Source: Adiantum capillus-veneris
Lineage: Eukaryota > Streptophyta > Polypodiopsida > Polypodiales > Pteridaceae
Assembly: GCA_014529385.2 (NCBI GenBank)
Contig: CM043962.1
Span: forward strand, 121,045,970 to 121,109,969
Direction of reading: 5' to 3'
Length of the DNA: 64,000 nucleotides
Shown: piece after piece, positions 1-11,040 of the stretch
How positions within the stretch are numbered: position 1 is the stretch's first letter
Layout of the letters: each line of letters begins with the position of its first letter
Position numbers and translations under genes: made by a program
Notes under the pieces: generated by a model
What the model saw: the letters and a program-made list of their open reading frames with translations, nothing else
Databases searched by the model: none
Told to the model about the DNA's origin: nothing

Positions 1-216
1 ACATCATCTACACTAACCATCAGAGCGCATTGGCAGTTGCGAGGATCTCAATTTTTCATGCTTACACAAAGAACATTGAGGTGCATTATCACTATGTCAG
101 GGAGAGACACTCAGCAGGAGAGATCAACTTGGCTTATGTGCCAACATAGGACAACCTTGCAGATATTTTCACAAAGGCATTGTCTCATGAGAAGTTCAAA
201 GCTTTCCGCAAATCTT
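1..216 (+). pseudogene. Copia RNase H C-terminal fragment
   Basis: This is the tail of a Ty1/Copia polyprotein, truncated by the window start. Reading through it gives the usual end of the Copia RNase H domain: a histidine-rich stretch before VHYHYVRE, then INLAY and an A-D-I-F-T-K-like end. The same stretch recurs at about 61,100-61,310 with high nucleotide identity, in a longer pseudogene of the same family, which fixes the assignment. One in-frame stop interrupts the expected VPTQDN-like motif (tag at about 148). Homology stops near 216, where the sequence passes straight into part of an LTR of a different short element, so the Copia 3' end and its own LTR are missing here. Confidence 0.8.
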
Positions 217-425
217 TCATTACATTCCATTTTTCATTACATCTCTCTTGTTTATGATGAGCTTGTGATGGCTTAGCAACTGCTCAAGATCGTGTTTATG
301 AGTCCAAGTTAATTAATCTTGGAACCTAATTTTCTTGAGTGATATTCTAGCCTGCACACACTCACTTGTGTGCACCATGTTTGTCTTTCATCCACCCTAG
401 TTAGCATGGTTCAATTCCCATCAAG

Positions 426-437
426 TGGTATCAGAGC
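426..437 (+). other. Primer binding site, initiator-Met tRNA
   Basis: TGGTATCAGAGC is complementary to the 3' end of plant initiator tRNA-Met and sits two bases after the LTR end at 423. It is the standard minus-strand priming site of many plant LTR elements. Confidence 0.85.
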
Positions 438-1000
438 TATGGTCTTCTAGCTAGGCTTGTTATTATGTATTTTTGTGTTAGTGATTAGCGTTCTCTAATT
501 AATTACCCTAATCTCTATTTGCATTAGCTTAATAATCCAAATTCGTCAATCACCATTTGGGCAAGAGCATGCTCCACTACCCTTTGGTAATCAGGTGAGG
601 GGGAACTCGCATTTAGCATTGATTGTGTGTGCAATTTTTTAATAAGTGTGCTTTTGTCTTCACTTTTCAACTTATTTTGCATCATTGTTGCTCTTTTTGT
701 AGGCATCATTGCCGTGTGTAATTTATGTGTGTGCAAAACCATCGTTGAGATCAATCCATTGAGCCCCTAACCTCTTCATTTACACATAGTTAGCCCATCT
801 AATTTGATTTCCTATTTTAGGGTGCCTGTGAAGCTTTTGTCTGTACCATTCTATTGCAGCAGTTCAAGGAAGTGTGTGTGTTTTTTTTTTTTGGGACATT
901 TAAATGAATGTATTGACATCCTGTGTGGATACTATGTGTCATCCTTAGTGGAAAAAGAGTTTTCAATGTATTGTCCTAGCCCAAACCTCAAGGGGAGGAC

Positions 1001-1324
1001 TGTAAGGTGTGAGCTTTGTCCTAGAGTCACTAGAGTATGAGTCAAGGAGAGAAAAGGGTGGAATTATCCCACATGTATTGATGCAAGGATGTAGAGCTAC
1101 GTAAAGCTCATCTCATGAATAAGCATTCATTCCATTTTATATTGCATCTCTCTTGTTTATGGTGAGCTTGTGATGGCTTAGCAACTACTAAAGATGGTGT
1201 TTATGAGTCCAAGTTTTTTAATCTTGGAACCTAATTCACTTGAGTGATAATCTAGCCTACACACACTCACTTGTGTGCACCATGTTTGTCTTCCACCCTA
1301 GCTAGCATGGTCCAATTCCCATCA
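1001..1324 (+). repeat. 3' LTR of the TRIM-like element
   Basis: The repeat is 324 bp with TG...CA ends, preceded by a polypurine tract at 990-1000 (AAGGGGAGGAC) and matching the truncated 5' LTR over its last 210 bp. The start is set by the TG after the purine tract, and the end by the point where the two copies diverge (one into the primer site, one into flank). Confidence 0.7.
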
Positions 1325-1685
1325 TTTTCCCCCATGCATTGTATATAATCCCATCACTCTAGGGCTATCTTATCTTTCCATTGCACACTAAGTAGTAGAC
1401 TCTCTGTTGTGTGCCTTGAGCTTCCTTCATCTTCTCCATGCTATGTTTGTTTCCGTCTGCAACCCTATTTCCAACAAGAGGGGTAAGTACAAAATTGTAG
1501 CAAGTAGGCTAAAAATTATTAATGTTGAGACAACTAAGCCACAAGGGTAGATCTAGAAGACTCGGCAAACTACAAATGTTGATGTAGCTAAGGGATCAGA
1601 GTAGACTTGGAAGACTCAATACAGTTCAAATTGAAAATGGCCAGGAGGGAAACTTCTCCTAAAGAGAGTAAAATTATTGACGCCG
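1325..1685. other. Intergenic; imperfect 60-bp direct repeat
   Basis: No gene is seen. A TATA-like TGTATATAA lies at about 1338. Two degenerate copies of a sequence containing AATGTTGA and AGAAGACTC lie next to each other at about 1520-1620. Confidence 0.35.
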
Positions 1686-2619
1686 ATGGCGGGCATCGGT
1701 ATATGCGTAGGTAAATCTAGAGGGAGACCCAATTTTTTTTAAAATCACATTTTTTACTTTTCGCGCTCCTTTAGAGGCACGCGCATTCCGACACTAATTC
1801 AGTCGTTGATTCCACGTTGATTTTGACACCCATACAGACGCTAATATTGACGCCTGCACTGACATCACCTACAAAAACAGGACCCGTGGGTTCTTTCTAC
1901 ATTTTCGCCCCATTTTTTTAAATCTCCCTTGCTCTCCTCCTCCTCACTTGCTTCATATCTTCTATTGCAAAGCTTGTCGGGCTTGAAATATCCACTCACA
2001 TACTCCCCTGCATCAACAAGGTAAGATTCTTTTCAAGATTTGTGGTAGATTTATTTATTTGGATGTGTGTGTGTGTGTGTGTGTGTGTTTGCAAATTTGG
2101 CAGCATTTTCTCAAGTATGTTGTGCTTACATAGGCCGCATGTGAGTGTTCTATCCTTCTCTTCTCTTGCCTACACACGCACACACACATAATCACACACA
2201 TGCAAATAAACACGCAAATGAATAAAAATACACATTAATTTTCCAACAATCTAAACGCACTATGCGCGTTTCCACACACACACACGTTTTCAAAAAAAAT
2301 TAAAATAAAAAATTTATTAATTTTGTTATTTTATAAATTTTATAAAAAATTATCATTCAAAAACAAACATAATAAAATTTGATAGTAAAAAAAGAGTTAT
2401 TTTGATTTAGATCAATTTATAATTAACCTTTCTATTTTTATGTAATAATAAATATTAATATATTGTGTTGTTTTCTTAAATTGTGGCCTACTGTAGGTGT
2501 TTTAAATGTTAATTAGAACGTTTTTAGTTACGTTTTAGTGTTAGGTTTTGATTACATTTGTTTATCTTCGTACATTTGGCCATCCTAATACGTTAACATT
2601 AAATTATTAGGATTAGTGG

Positions 2620-3760
2620 GTTACGTTTAGGTTTAGGTTTGATTATTAGGGTTTGGTCGTCTTAATACATTTAGGTTAGATTATTAGGGTTAGCAACATT
2701 TGATTTGGTGTGACATTTGATTTGGCCGCTAATAAATGGCGACACATATTAGATCGGCTAGGGTAAAGCGGCTTTTGGTTTATCCGCTAGTAGTTGGTGA
2801 TGCGTATTATATCGCTTAGGGTACAACGGCGTTGTTATGTTGACCGCACATAGTTATCCTTGTAAAGGCGGTTGGGTTACTTCCGTCCTCTTAGGGTTAG
2901 CCGCTTAGGTTCTAGTTCTTCGCAACTTGGTTGTTTCAGGTTGCTTAGGGCTAACCGTTTAGTCGGGTTAGCAGCTTTTGATTTGATCGCTTTTAATCGG
3001 CTTAGTGATGCATTACTTTAGCCATTCAAATAATCCGCTTAGGGTATTCCGTTTAGGGTAAGTGGTTGTGCTATTTTAGTTCGCTTAGGTTTATCCACTT
3101 AGGTGTTAGTTCTTCGCAATTTGATTGTTTCAAATTTAATCCGCCTAGGGCTAGCGGCTTTTGATTTTGATGCTCTAAATCTACTTATATTAGTGTTGCA
3201 TTACTTTAGACATTTCAGTAACCCGCTTAGGGTATACCAATTAGGGTAAGAAATGGTTGTTTCAGTCCGCATAGGGTTAGCAGCTTAGGATTAGCTACTT
3301 AGGCCTAGCCGCTTACGTGTTAGTACTTCGCAATTACTTTAGACATTTCAGTAACCCGCTTAGGGTATACCAATTAGGGTAAGAAATGGTTGTTTCAGTC
3401 CGCATAGGGTTAGCAGCTTAGGATTAGCTACTTAGGCCTAGCCGCTTACGTGTTAGTACTTCGCAATTTGGCTGTTTTAGGACACTTAGGACTAGCCACT
3501 TAGGGTTAATGGCTTTACATTTGGCCGCTCTAAGTCAGCTTACTATCGCATTACTTTAGCCATTTCAGTAATCCATTTAGGGTAAGCGAGTGGGCTGTTT
3601 TAGTCCTCTTAGGATTTAGGGCTTAGTGCTAGTCACTTAGGTGTTAGATCTTTGCAATCTTGTTGTTTCAGGCCGCATAGGTAAAGCGATGTTTGCTTTG
3701 CCCATTTGGAGGTGGCCACTTAGGACTAGCCACTTAGGGCTAGACTTCAATAATGCAAAC
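2620..3760. repeat. Degenerate CCGCTTAGGG-type repeat array
   Basis: For about 1.1 kb the DNA is made of imperfect words such as CCGCTTAGGGT, TAGCCGCTTAGG, CCACTTAGG and TTAGGGTTAG. They recur every 10-40 bp, with interspersed GTTGTTTCAG and TAGTTCTTCGCAATT blocks. They resemble the plant telomere word but are not it. They lie upstream of the transposase, where CACTA elements often have subterminal repeats. No ORF runs through the array. Confidence 0.7.
3201..3466. repeat. Perfect 133-bp tandem duplication
   Basis: A 133-bp block beginning TTACTTTAGACATTTCAG is present twice, end to end (offset 133), apparently without a mismatch. The surrounding array is highly degenerate, so this duplication is much younger than the array. 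Confidence 0.9.
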
Positions 3761-4144
3761 GAACTCTAGATCTTCCCTATAGAGCAACATCGATCTCATG
3801 GTGTGGAGGCAATCAATCAACCTCCACAAATAGATATTGCTCCAATCTCATCACAGAGAAGGAAAATATCAAACGAACCGCCATTGGTGGAGTCTACCCC
3901 ACCAACACTCGATGCCACATTCCAAGAAGTTGAGATGGAACAAATGTTGGATGTGTCCTTTGACACCCATCATTGAAAACCAAGGTGGCAAAAACATTCA
4001 AAGACAACACTGCGAATCAACCTCAATCATCCCGTCCATATTGATGGCATGAGAGAAACAATAAAGAAGGTGAGATGATGCAAACTCTTGCACGTACACC
4101 GCTTTTACAATGGTGTAAAAATTTCAATTCTTTGTATCGCTTTT

Positions 4145-5995
4145 GCAATGCTTAATCTACAGTCTATTTATGGGTGGTCTGACACGAGTGTCATAGAGCT
4201 TTTCAAGTAAATATAATGTATACTAAGCATTAACCCAAATTTCAATAAAATGATCATTGTGTTGACGGGTTGATGTATTGAGAGGTTTCTCAACGAGAAA
4301 ATTTTTCCGAAAGGCAATCACATGCCCCCTACCCGATCGACCGCTAAAAAGCTTCTTACTAACTTGGGCATGAATTATCATAAAATACATGCATACCCTA
4401 ATGATTGTATACTCTTTTAAAATGAGTATGAAAACAGTGTCCCAAATGTGGATCAAACAGGTATAGAGATCAGACACACAAGGAAAATTTGTCCCTGCAA
4501 AGATTCTTTGACACTTTCCTATCATTCCAAGAATAAAGATCATGTTCATTTGCAAGTCTATAGTAGCTTTGATGACATGGCATAGCCATACTAGATCCAC
4601 AGATGATGTGAAGCAGGTGCCTGCTAACTCTCGTGCATGGAAGCACATAAAAGAAAGATGGTCTACATTTAAGTAAGAGCCTCATTGTATCCGTTTTGGT
4701 TTAGCAATGTATGGAGTGAACCCATTTGGATTACAGAGGTCGTCATGGAGAACATGGCCTATTTACTTGGTTAATTATAATATTCACCATTGTTAGCTAT
4801 CAAGAAGGGCCATATACTATTGTCACTAATCGTCCCAAGAAAGTACAAGGCAAAGAACATGGACATCTAACTGGCATCGCTTCAAATCTTGTGGAGAGGG
4901 ATCGATGTGGTTGACATGTCCCAACCGATTGGACAACGACATGCCCATGTACAAGGCATTCTCATGTGGACCATGCACAATTGGTGAGGCTTTGGTGAGT
5001 GTTCAAGTAAGTAACTTTGAAATCCTCACCTATATGCAATACTTGGTCAATGATCAATGCTTTATGCTTTTTATTTCATTTTTATGATTTTTTGGCTTGA
5101 GTTACTCGAGCCATTTTTATGATTTTTTGGCTTGAGTTACTCGAGCAATCATGCATGTTGATATGTGGTCCTTGACTTGGCATTCCTCGCTCTGATTACT
5201 TGAGCAAGACAGTTTATGAGGAGCATGGTAGATTTTTTCTTGAAGGACATGAGCTACGTGAACCAAGCATATGCAAACACGACATGCATCCACTGAAAGC
5301 GAGTGATTGGAAGAACATGTGGCTAGAGAGGGGAGATTTTAAACCACCCAACATGAAGAGACTCTCTATTTTCCATGAGCTCCCATATTGGAATGACTTG
5401 CTTATTAATCATCTGCTCGACCCAATGCACATTTTTAAGAAAGTGGGGGAGATCATATGGAAGACCATCACTGGAAAAAAGGAGAGCAAGGTCCAAAGAG
5501 ATGTCCTACAGGCTGTGGCCTCGACTTAAACCCAATGAAAAATTGTTATACCAAAAACTCCATGGGTTTTGAGTCATGCAGAGGAACAACAAGTGAAGAG
5601 ACCATATTTTTATTCAAGGCTCCTACTGGGTGCATGCAATGTTTGAAAACGGCGTTTACTAGAGATGACAATCATAGTGGTCTTAAGTTCCATGATTGGC
5701 ACAAATTTTTATAGTTTATCTTACCAATTGCCATAAATTTTGTATGATAGATGACATTGTAAGCACAACTTATAAAATTAGTGAGTTGGCACGTTGGATC
5801 TCATCAAAAGAGATAAGAAAAGACAGCATAGATCAGCTTGCTTAATGCTATCAAAGTAATGTGTATGGTGGAGAAGTATTTCCCAACAAACATTCTAACC
5901 ATCTAATGCATTTACTTGTGCATGTGGTTGATGAAGTTGCATGATTATTAAATAAGAAGAAGTGGAGATGTCGAGGGGTTGCGACTGGCATGTAA
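4145..5995 (+). pseudogene. CACTA TNP2-like transposase pseudogene
   Basis: Read in shifting plus frames, this follows the order of plant TNP2 (Transposase_21) proteins: an N-terminal YGWSD block (about 4165), the YPNDCIL motif (about 4393), a CPKCGSNRY zinc-binding pair (4438), a block with AWKHI and YGVNPFG (about 4630-4720), a segment like LWTIxDFPAYG (about 4965), LPYWNDLLINH followed by LDPMHIFK (5384-5440), LKFHDWHKFL (about 5685), and a DUF4218-like EKYFP plus HVVDE (about 5870-5940). The cut-and-paste enzyme would act on CACTA ends in the nucleus. Multiple stops and frameshifts break it. The longest open part is 5200-5529. An intron at about 5010-5200 (donor GTAAGTAAC) is possible. 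Confidence 0.8.
5078..5148. repeat. 35-bp direct repeat with palindromic TTACTCGAG tail
   Basis: A block containing TTTTTGGCTTGAGTTACTCG is repeated twice with a 35-bp period inside the possible transposase intron. A third partial copy of the CTCTGATTACTTGAGC kind follows at about 5190. Confidence 0.8.
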
Positions 5996-6059
5996 ATATT
6001 TTCACAGATTTTTGTAAATCTATATGACTACATTATTTAGTAATATTAAAACTATTTAA

Positions 6060-6583
6060 TTTATGTGCTTGTAGTATCACAATTACGGAGCTTTGTGGTT
6101 GCATGGGAGACAATTCAAAGTGCAACGGATAGACGAATGAAGGGTCACCTTCGATAGTGGGGTTAGGGCAAGCTTCATTCAAGAAAGTTGGAGTAGTGCC
6201 AGGGATGAGAACACACAGACTAGCCATCTTGAATACTTTGGCTACATCCAAGACATCTTGAAGGTTAGATTTACAAATTTTGATATTTCTATATTTGATG
6301 TCAAGTAGTTCAAAGTTATTACTGGTGGGCCTAATGCAACTGTGCGCAAAAATAAGAAAGGACTAATTCAAGTGAAGTCTAGGTGGGTTTGGACAGATGG
6401 TCGTGATACATTTGTACTTCCGTAGCATTGTGAACAAGTTGTGTTCACAATAGATCTACTATGGGATGAAAGGATGAAGAAGATTTGTTTAAACCGCACT
6501 AGCTCTTTGTTGTTCAAGCTCCTCCATGGAGCAAACAAGTGTGTGAAGGATTGGAGGTTGAGGTCGAAGAGCTTCATGACCAA
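6060..6583 (+). pseudogene. DUF4216-like transposase C-terminal remnant
   Basis: Translation of plus frames gives GLWLHGRQFKVQ, then a segment with RDTFVLP followed by CEQVVF. These resemble the GEV..YG and DPFILA..QVFYV blocks of DUF4216, which follows TNP2 and DUF4218 in many plant CACTA transposases. There is no continuous ORF: stops at about 6143, 6255 and 6422 break it. The assignment rests on order behind the transposase and a weak motif match. It could also be unrelated spacer. Confidence 0.45.
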
Positions 6584-6796
6584 AGTGCACAGCAGACGGA
6601 TGATGTAAATGAGTGGTTTGAGCTAGAGGTCAGTGGTGAGAAGATGCCTAAACCTGGATATGAGCTCTCAAATATGCAGCTAGATACGGATACTGATGTC
6701 AAAGTGGAGTTTGATGCAGAAGTGAAAATTGAGATAGATATCTTTGGAACATCAGTTCTCATAAAAGATGAGAGATTGACCACTGATTTTCTTTAG
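6539..6796 (+). CDS. Small acidic ORF, unrecognised
   Basis: This 85-residue ORF is rich in Glu/Asp and ends in a run with alternating acidic and hydrophobic residues (DTDVKVEFD, VKIEIDIF). It directly follows the DUF4216-like remnant in the same strand and could be the acidic tail of the transposase in another frame. A long minus-strand shadow overlaps it. I do not recognise a domain. Confidence 0.25.
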   Translation: MCEGLEVEVEELHDQSAQQTDDVNEWFELEVSGEKMPKPGYELSNMQLDTDTDVKVEFDAEVKIEIDIFGTSVLIKDERLTTDFL

Positions 6797-6974
6797 GAAC
6801 TCTTTTGTATTGAACACTTACCTATAATGGATTTTAATTATCTACAACACTTGATAGATATAGTGATTTGTGTTGTAGCTTCATTTTTTTGTTATTTGCA
6901 TTGCTTAAGTTTTTCTTTTATGGATATGTGAACTAACATATTGTATATGTGTTATCAAATGAAGTTTTGCAGCC

Positions 6975-7817
6975 GTGGCTGATGATGACCCACCATATTC
7001 TCCTAGCTTTATTATTCCAGTCACTCCGATCGGCATGTCACCCAAGCAGATGGGTGCTTTTTTGTCACAGTTTTCTCATGAGCATGTTGCTTACACACAA
7101 ACCCTTTGGAGAGTTGATCCCTCTAGACCGAGTACATATGTCCTTATGCCTTGGATGAGTATGCCCCCTAAATTGACCGGCCCTAACCCTCTATCGAGTG
7201 TGCCAGTTACATCGACAAGTCGTTCTTCTTTGAGACAAGGTAGGTGTCCTTCTAGAGGTGGTGGTTGTTGTGGTAGCGGTTCTACCGATGCATCCACACC
7301 ATTGAGAGAGCTTCCACCTCTCTCTTCAGTAGATATTTCACCAGTAGGCACACCATGTACACCTTGCGGATCACATGAGCATGATCCTAACAAGGTGCAC
7401 AAGACCAAGGATGGAGCTGTTGTCATGGATAGGGTCGAAAAGGCCATGCAATAGAGGATTCAATAGATCTGTACAGTTCAGTTTGGCCACTTTGTGATGG
7501 AGCAGTGGGATGCTGAGGATCATGAGAGAAACAATTACATCATCAATGCCATTCACAAAGAGTACATGCCATCAGAGGGGTACGATCAAATCTTGAATGA
7601 CTGGATCTTAAGTGTGGCAATTGCGACAATGTCACACTGTCAGCCAGAGGTTAGAGATAGGTACAAGAACCCAAAAAAAAATATCCGACATGGGTGGATG
7701 CAGAGAAGAGGACGGGGATTTCATGAGAGACACAAGACCAACCTGAGATATTTTAGCAATAGAGAGATGCAATTAGAGCACATTTGGGATTGGAGGCTTC
7801 GACACTCTTTGGAATGA
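6975..7817 (+). CDS. Second ORF pair of the CACTA element, unrecognised
   Basis: Two ORFs lie in a row: 6975-7454 (159 aa) and 7494-7817 (107 aa). The first begins MADDDPPYSPSF and is proline- and serine-rich with a Gly/Cys/Arg-rich patch near residues 80-100. The second is charged, with HERNN and a basic RRGRGFHERHK stretch, and contains WDAEDHERNNYI. They are separated by about 40 bp with stop codons, so they may be exons or one broken ORF. In CACTA elements a second gene (TnpA/TnpD type, DNA-binding) often follows the transposase, which is the inferred role. No family was recognised. Codon and base use look more gene-like than the flanks. Confidence 0.45.
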
Positions 7818-7848
7818 GTTTTAAGTATTATCCGTACACTTTAAATTT

Positions 7849-7851
<3 letters not shown>

Positions 7852-7898
<47 letters not shown>
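7852..7898. repeat. (AT)n microsatellite
   Basis: A 47-bp uninterrupted AT run lies just after the ORF pair. Confidence 0.95.
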
Positions 7899-7901
<3 letters not shown>

Positions 7902-8269
7902 CTTAATATTTATCCTATGGTTAAGTGTCTATTTTGAAGGAACTTGCCACGAAACGTCCTCCGACATGCCGAGAGGAGAAGTATGGATACAAAGCATGGA
8001 CTTGTGGCTCTTTTGACCCAGCTTCAAGAGGAGGGAGAGGTCATCAACTGGGAGGTATTACCACGAGGGTGACATCTTTCATCTATGTTTTTTTGTAGTT
8101 ATGATCATCTTGATGATTGTATTCATTATATACACTTTGACGTTTATGCTTATGGTTAGATGTTTATGCTCTTTGTTAGATGTGTATGCTTATGGTTTTC
8201 AGATCAGATACGGTTGTTGTGCCGAAATCAAGTTATGATTATGATTATGCTTTTGGGTTCATGCTATGG

Positions 8270-8540
8270 TCAGGCTTGTTTCAATTGCTCTTTGGTTATG
8301 GTTTTGCAATCAGCTTATGGTTATGGTTTTGTAATCATGTTGTGGATATGCTCTTTAGTTATGGTTTTGCAAACAAATTATGGTTATACTTTTGTAATTA
8401 TGTTGTGGCTATGCTCTTTAGTTATGGTTTTGCAATCAGGTTATGGCTATGCTTTTGTAATTATGTTGTGGATATGCTTTTTGGTTATGGTTTTGCAATC
8501 AAGTTATGGTTATGTTTTGCAATTATGTTGTGAATATGAT
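8270..8540 (+). repeat. 63-bp minisatellite, about four units
   Basis: Units contain TTATGGTTTTGCAA, then TTTTGTAATTATGTTGTGG and TATGCTCTTT. The period is 63 bp (21 codons), so two plus-strand frames stay open through the array (8160-8630 and 8180-8533) and would encode hydrophobic 21-residue repeats such as LWLCFCNYVVDMLF. A biological protein is unlikely. The openness follows from the period and the lack of in-unit stops. TATGGTT words continue degenerately to about 8700. Confidence 0.85.
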
Positions 8541-8889
8541 TACGTTTTTTCAATGTTATATTTATGGTTTGAGAATATTCTTTTCAACTCATGTTACAAT
8601 TATGGTTTGAGAATATTCATATTGTTATAGTTACTATTTTCAAGGCATGTTATAGTTATGGTTTGAGAATGGTTAAAGTTATGGTTATGCTTTTGGAAGC
8701 TTGTCATGTTTATAGTTTTTAATTTTGTAGTTTTGTTGTGCTACAATTTTGCTGATATGTACTAACTGTACTTATCGCTCTTCAGTGCCAAAATATAGGT
8801 GGAGTGCAATTGCTTTTGCACTCTTCCTTTGGGCAGAGAGGGTTGGTTTTTGGTGCCACAATACATGCAACATCAGCTATCAGTCCTCT

Positions 8890-9134
8890 CTACCCAAATT
8901 TTTTTTATAGGTTTTGGCATCGGTATGGACATTGATATGGTCATCGGAATACGCATCAAAATATTTATGCCTTTAGACAGCATACCAACGCTTATAACAA
9001 TGGGTATACCGACGAACAATAGACCGACGTAAATATTGACACTACAATTCCAACCCACATACTGATGCTTTTTATTTTAAAAACTAGTTTATTTGCGTTG
9101 ATACACATGTCGGTATTTGCGCGACGCGTTGTAG
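8890..9134. repeat. Right subterminal region of the CACTA element
   Basis: Clustered CATCGGTAT, ACCGACG and GTCGGTATTT words lie before GCGTTGTAG, directly at the start of Copia sequence. Similar words occur on the left at 1690-1860 (CATCGGTAT, GACGC, GACGCTAAT). This supports the right boundary of the transposon near 9134. Confidence 0.45.
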
Positions 9135-10520
9135 AGGGGGATGGGGGGGAAGTATATGTCTCATAGATTTAATGTATTTTTTGCTAGTCATGGGATAAAA
9201 CACTAATGTACAGTGCCGTATACACCTCAACAAAATGATGTTGTTGAGAGGAAAACAGGTTGCTTATAGAGATGTATGGTGTTGTTGAGAGGAAAACAAG
9301 TTGCTTATAGAGATGGCATGATGTATGGTCAAGAGTCAAGCTTTTTTGCATTAGTTTTGTCTTGAAGCCATCATGTGTGCTACTTATGTACTCAATAGGT
9401 GTCCTACAAATTCTTTGCAACCTATGACTCTGTATGAAGCATGGCATTAGAAAGCCATCTGTTTATCACATGCACGTTTTTGGGTGTTTGGCTTATTGTT
9501 TGGTGCCACAAACAGAGCGCAAAAAACTGGATGATAAGGCTGTCAAATGAATTTTTGTTGGTTATAGTACTGAAAGCAAAGGTTACAGCTTGTATCATCC
9601 ACAAAAAAGTGTATCTTGGTTTCACAGTATGTTGTGTTCGTGAAAGATTGTGTACTAGTGACAATAATGTTAGCTCACAAGACATTTATGATAGTTTGTT
9701 GCCTCTTTTCAGTGGTGGAAATTTGAATGTAAATTCAAATGAGGCAAATGTACAGCCTATGGGGATTTTCTAAAAATGTTACAAATCAGCCTATTACTGA
9801 TGCATATGTACATGATCTACTTGATGTGGACATGGCTAAGAATAAGCAGGCTAGAGGTACACCAAAATGTCTAGTGCATACTTTGGGTGACACTAATTTG
9901 GATGCACCTTTGTCTAGTCATACTCATTCAGGTTTCCGCCATGCATCTTATGTGTCAGATTGTTATGCTTTTGTTGCTTCCACTTTATGTGATGTTGAGG
10001 AATCTATATCTTATGATGAAGCACAGAATTCAAAAAATTGGATGGCTTTCATGCAATCATAATATGATACATTTATGGAATATGAAACATGCACTTTATT
10101 TGATTTTCCTCCTAGAAAAAAGTCCATTAGTACAAAGTGGGTTTACAAGTTGAAACGCAAGCCGGATGGTGAGATTGATTGCTATAAGATAGGACTTGTT
10201 TCAAAGGGTTATGCATAACAAAAAGGCCTAGATTATGAAGAGACCTTTGCTCCCACTTGTCATGGACTACTGTGCATTTTCTATGTGCATTGACAACTCA
10301 TTTTGGTTGGGATGTACATCAATCAGACATTGTTAATGCTTTCTTGAATGGTGACATATTTGAGGAAGTTTATATGGTAACACAGCCTCACGGTTTTGTC
10401 CAAAAACGACAAGAGGATAAAGTGTGCAAAGGTAAGAAAGCTTTGTATGGGTTGAAGCAGTCTCCTTGTACACTTGGTATGAGAAAGCTGACATTCATTT
10501 GGTCAAATGAGGCTTTTGTA
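9135..10520 (+). pseudogene. Copia integrase-reverse transcriptase pseudogene
   Basis: This starts inside the integrase (GGxYMSH, then YTPQQND with VVERK), with a 41-bp tandem duplication at about 9240-9321 that breaks the frame. It continues through the integrase C-terminus and linker (9441-10062) into the RT N-terminus: KWVYKLKRKPDGE (about 10135), YEETFAP (about 10235), then HQSDIVNAFLNGD and EEVYM (about 10317-10378), and KALYGLKQSP (about 10437). Homology ends near 10520, before the YVDD site, and no LTR follows. Several stops and frameshifts are present. The family is the same as the fragments at 1-216 and 58,925-61,330. It abuts the right edge of the CACTA element. Confidence 0.85.
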
Positions 10521-10589
10521 ACCATTAGGGAAAGTTTAGACTCAAATTTGATCCTTTTAGTGCTAGAGAGAGAATGCAACGCGACCAAT

Positions 10590-10625
10590 GGATGGCGGGC
10601 TACCGTAACGGTAGCTCGGCTTGGT
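10590..10625. repeat. Short perfect hairpin
   Basis: GCTACCG-TAA-CGGTAGC forms a 7-bp stem with a 3-base loop (10,599-10,615). Its function is unknown. Confidence 0.6.
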
Positions 10626-11040
10626 TTTATCTCAAATTTCAGCATTTTCAAAACACAGTGTCTAGTTTCATAAAAAACCTTAACGAGTGATTTTCTCGAA
10701 TCTTTCTTGTCAGGACCAAATAGGACAAATGTACCATAACTTACGCTCAATGCAATTGTGCGCACTTTTTTGATAGGAGAGACTTCATAGTATTCCCGCT
10801 CATTGTCATTCATTTGCACTCAACTAACTATTTTGCTCACATTTGATTGTATTGTGTTTGCACTCAAAAACACTCCCCCTCCCACATCTGTGCTATGCAT
10901 CTCGCCATAGAAGAATCACTAATGGAGAATAGAAGACCTTGACGACCATCCGCAAGTATTAAGTCTGTCGATATTTTCAACAGCTTTGATATGGACAACG
11001 GTCGATGGATTTCTACCACCATTACAGTTGGAAGCTAGGT

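Larger units (their letters stand above)
217..1324 (+). mobile_element. Short non-coding LTR element (TRIM-like), 5' LTR truncated
   Basis: Two copies of a sequence, about 217-423 and 1115-1324, are close direct repeats ending in CAATTCCCATCA. The first is followed two bases later by TGGTATCAGAGC, the classic plant initiator-Met tRNA primer site. The second copy belongs to a fuller LTR that starts with TGTAAGG right after a purine tract AAGGGGAGGAC. Between primer site and purine tract lie only about 560 bp with no credible coding. This is the layout of a small non-autonomous LTR retrotransposon. The 5' LTR has lost about its first 110 bp and is fused to a Copia RNase H end. The target duplication cannot be checked because the left end is missing. 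Confidence 0.72.
1686..9134 (+). mobile_element. Degenerate CACTA (En/Spm) transposon, approximate limits
   Basis: The interval holds a TNP2-type transposase pseudogene (4145-5995), DUF4216-like sequence (about 6060-6583), a downstream ORF pair and several internal minisatellites. Both edges carry similar motifs (GCATCGGTAT at about 1693 and 8926, GTCGGTATTT at 9111, repeated GACGC/GACGT words), as expected for CACTA subterminal regions. The right side ends in GCGTTGTAG immediately before Copia sequence, which is close to the inverse of a CACTAC end but lacks the final TG. No exact terminal inverted repeat or 3-bp target duplication could be matched, so the limits are estimates. No autonomous function is expected. 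Confidence 0.6.

Noticed and set aside
2620-3760. Interstitial telomeric repeat
   Set aside because: The words resemble TTTAGGG but the period is irregular and the consensus CCGCTTAGGG differs from plant telomeres.
8160-8630. Hydrophobic 156- and 117-codon ORFs as membrane proteins
   Set aside because: Both follow from a 63-bp tandem repeat without in-unit stops. Two overlapping frames cannot both be evolved genes.
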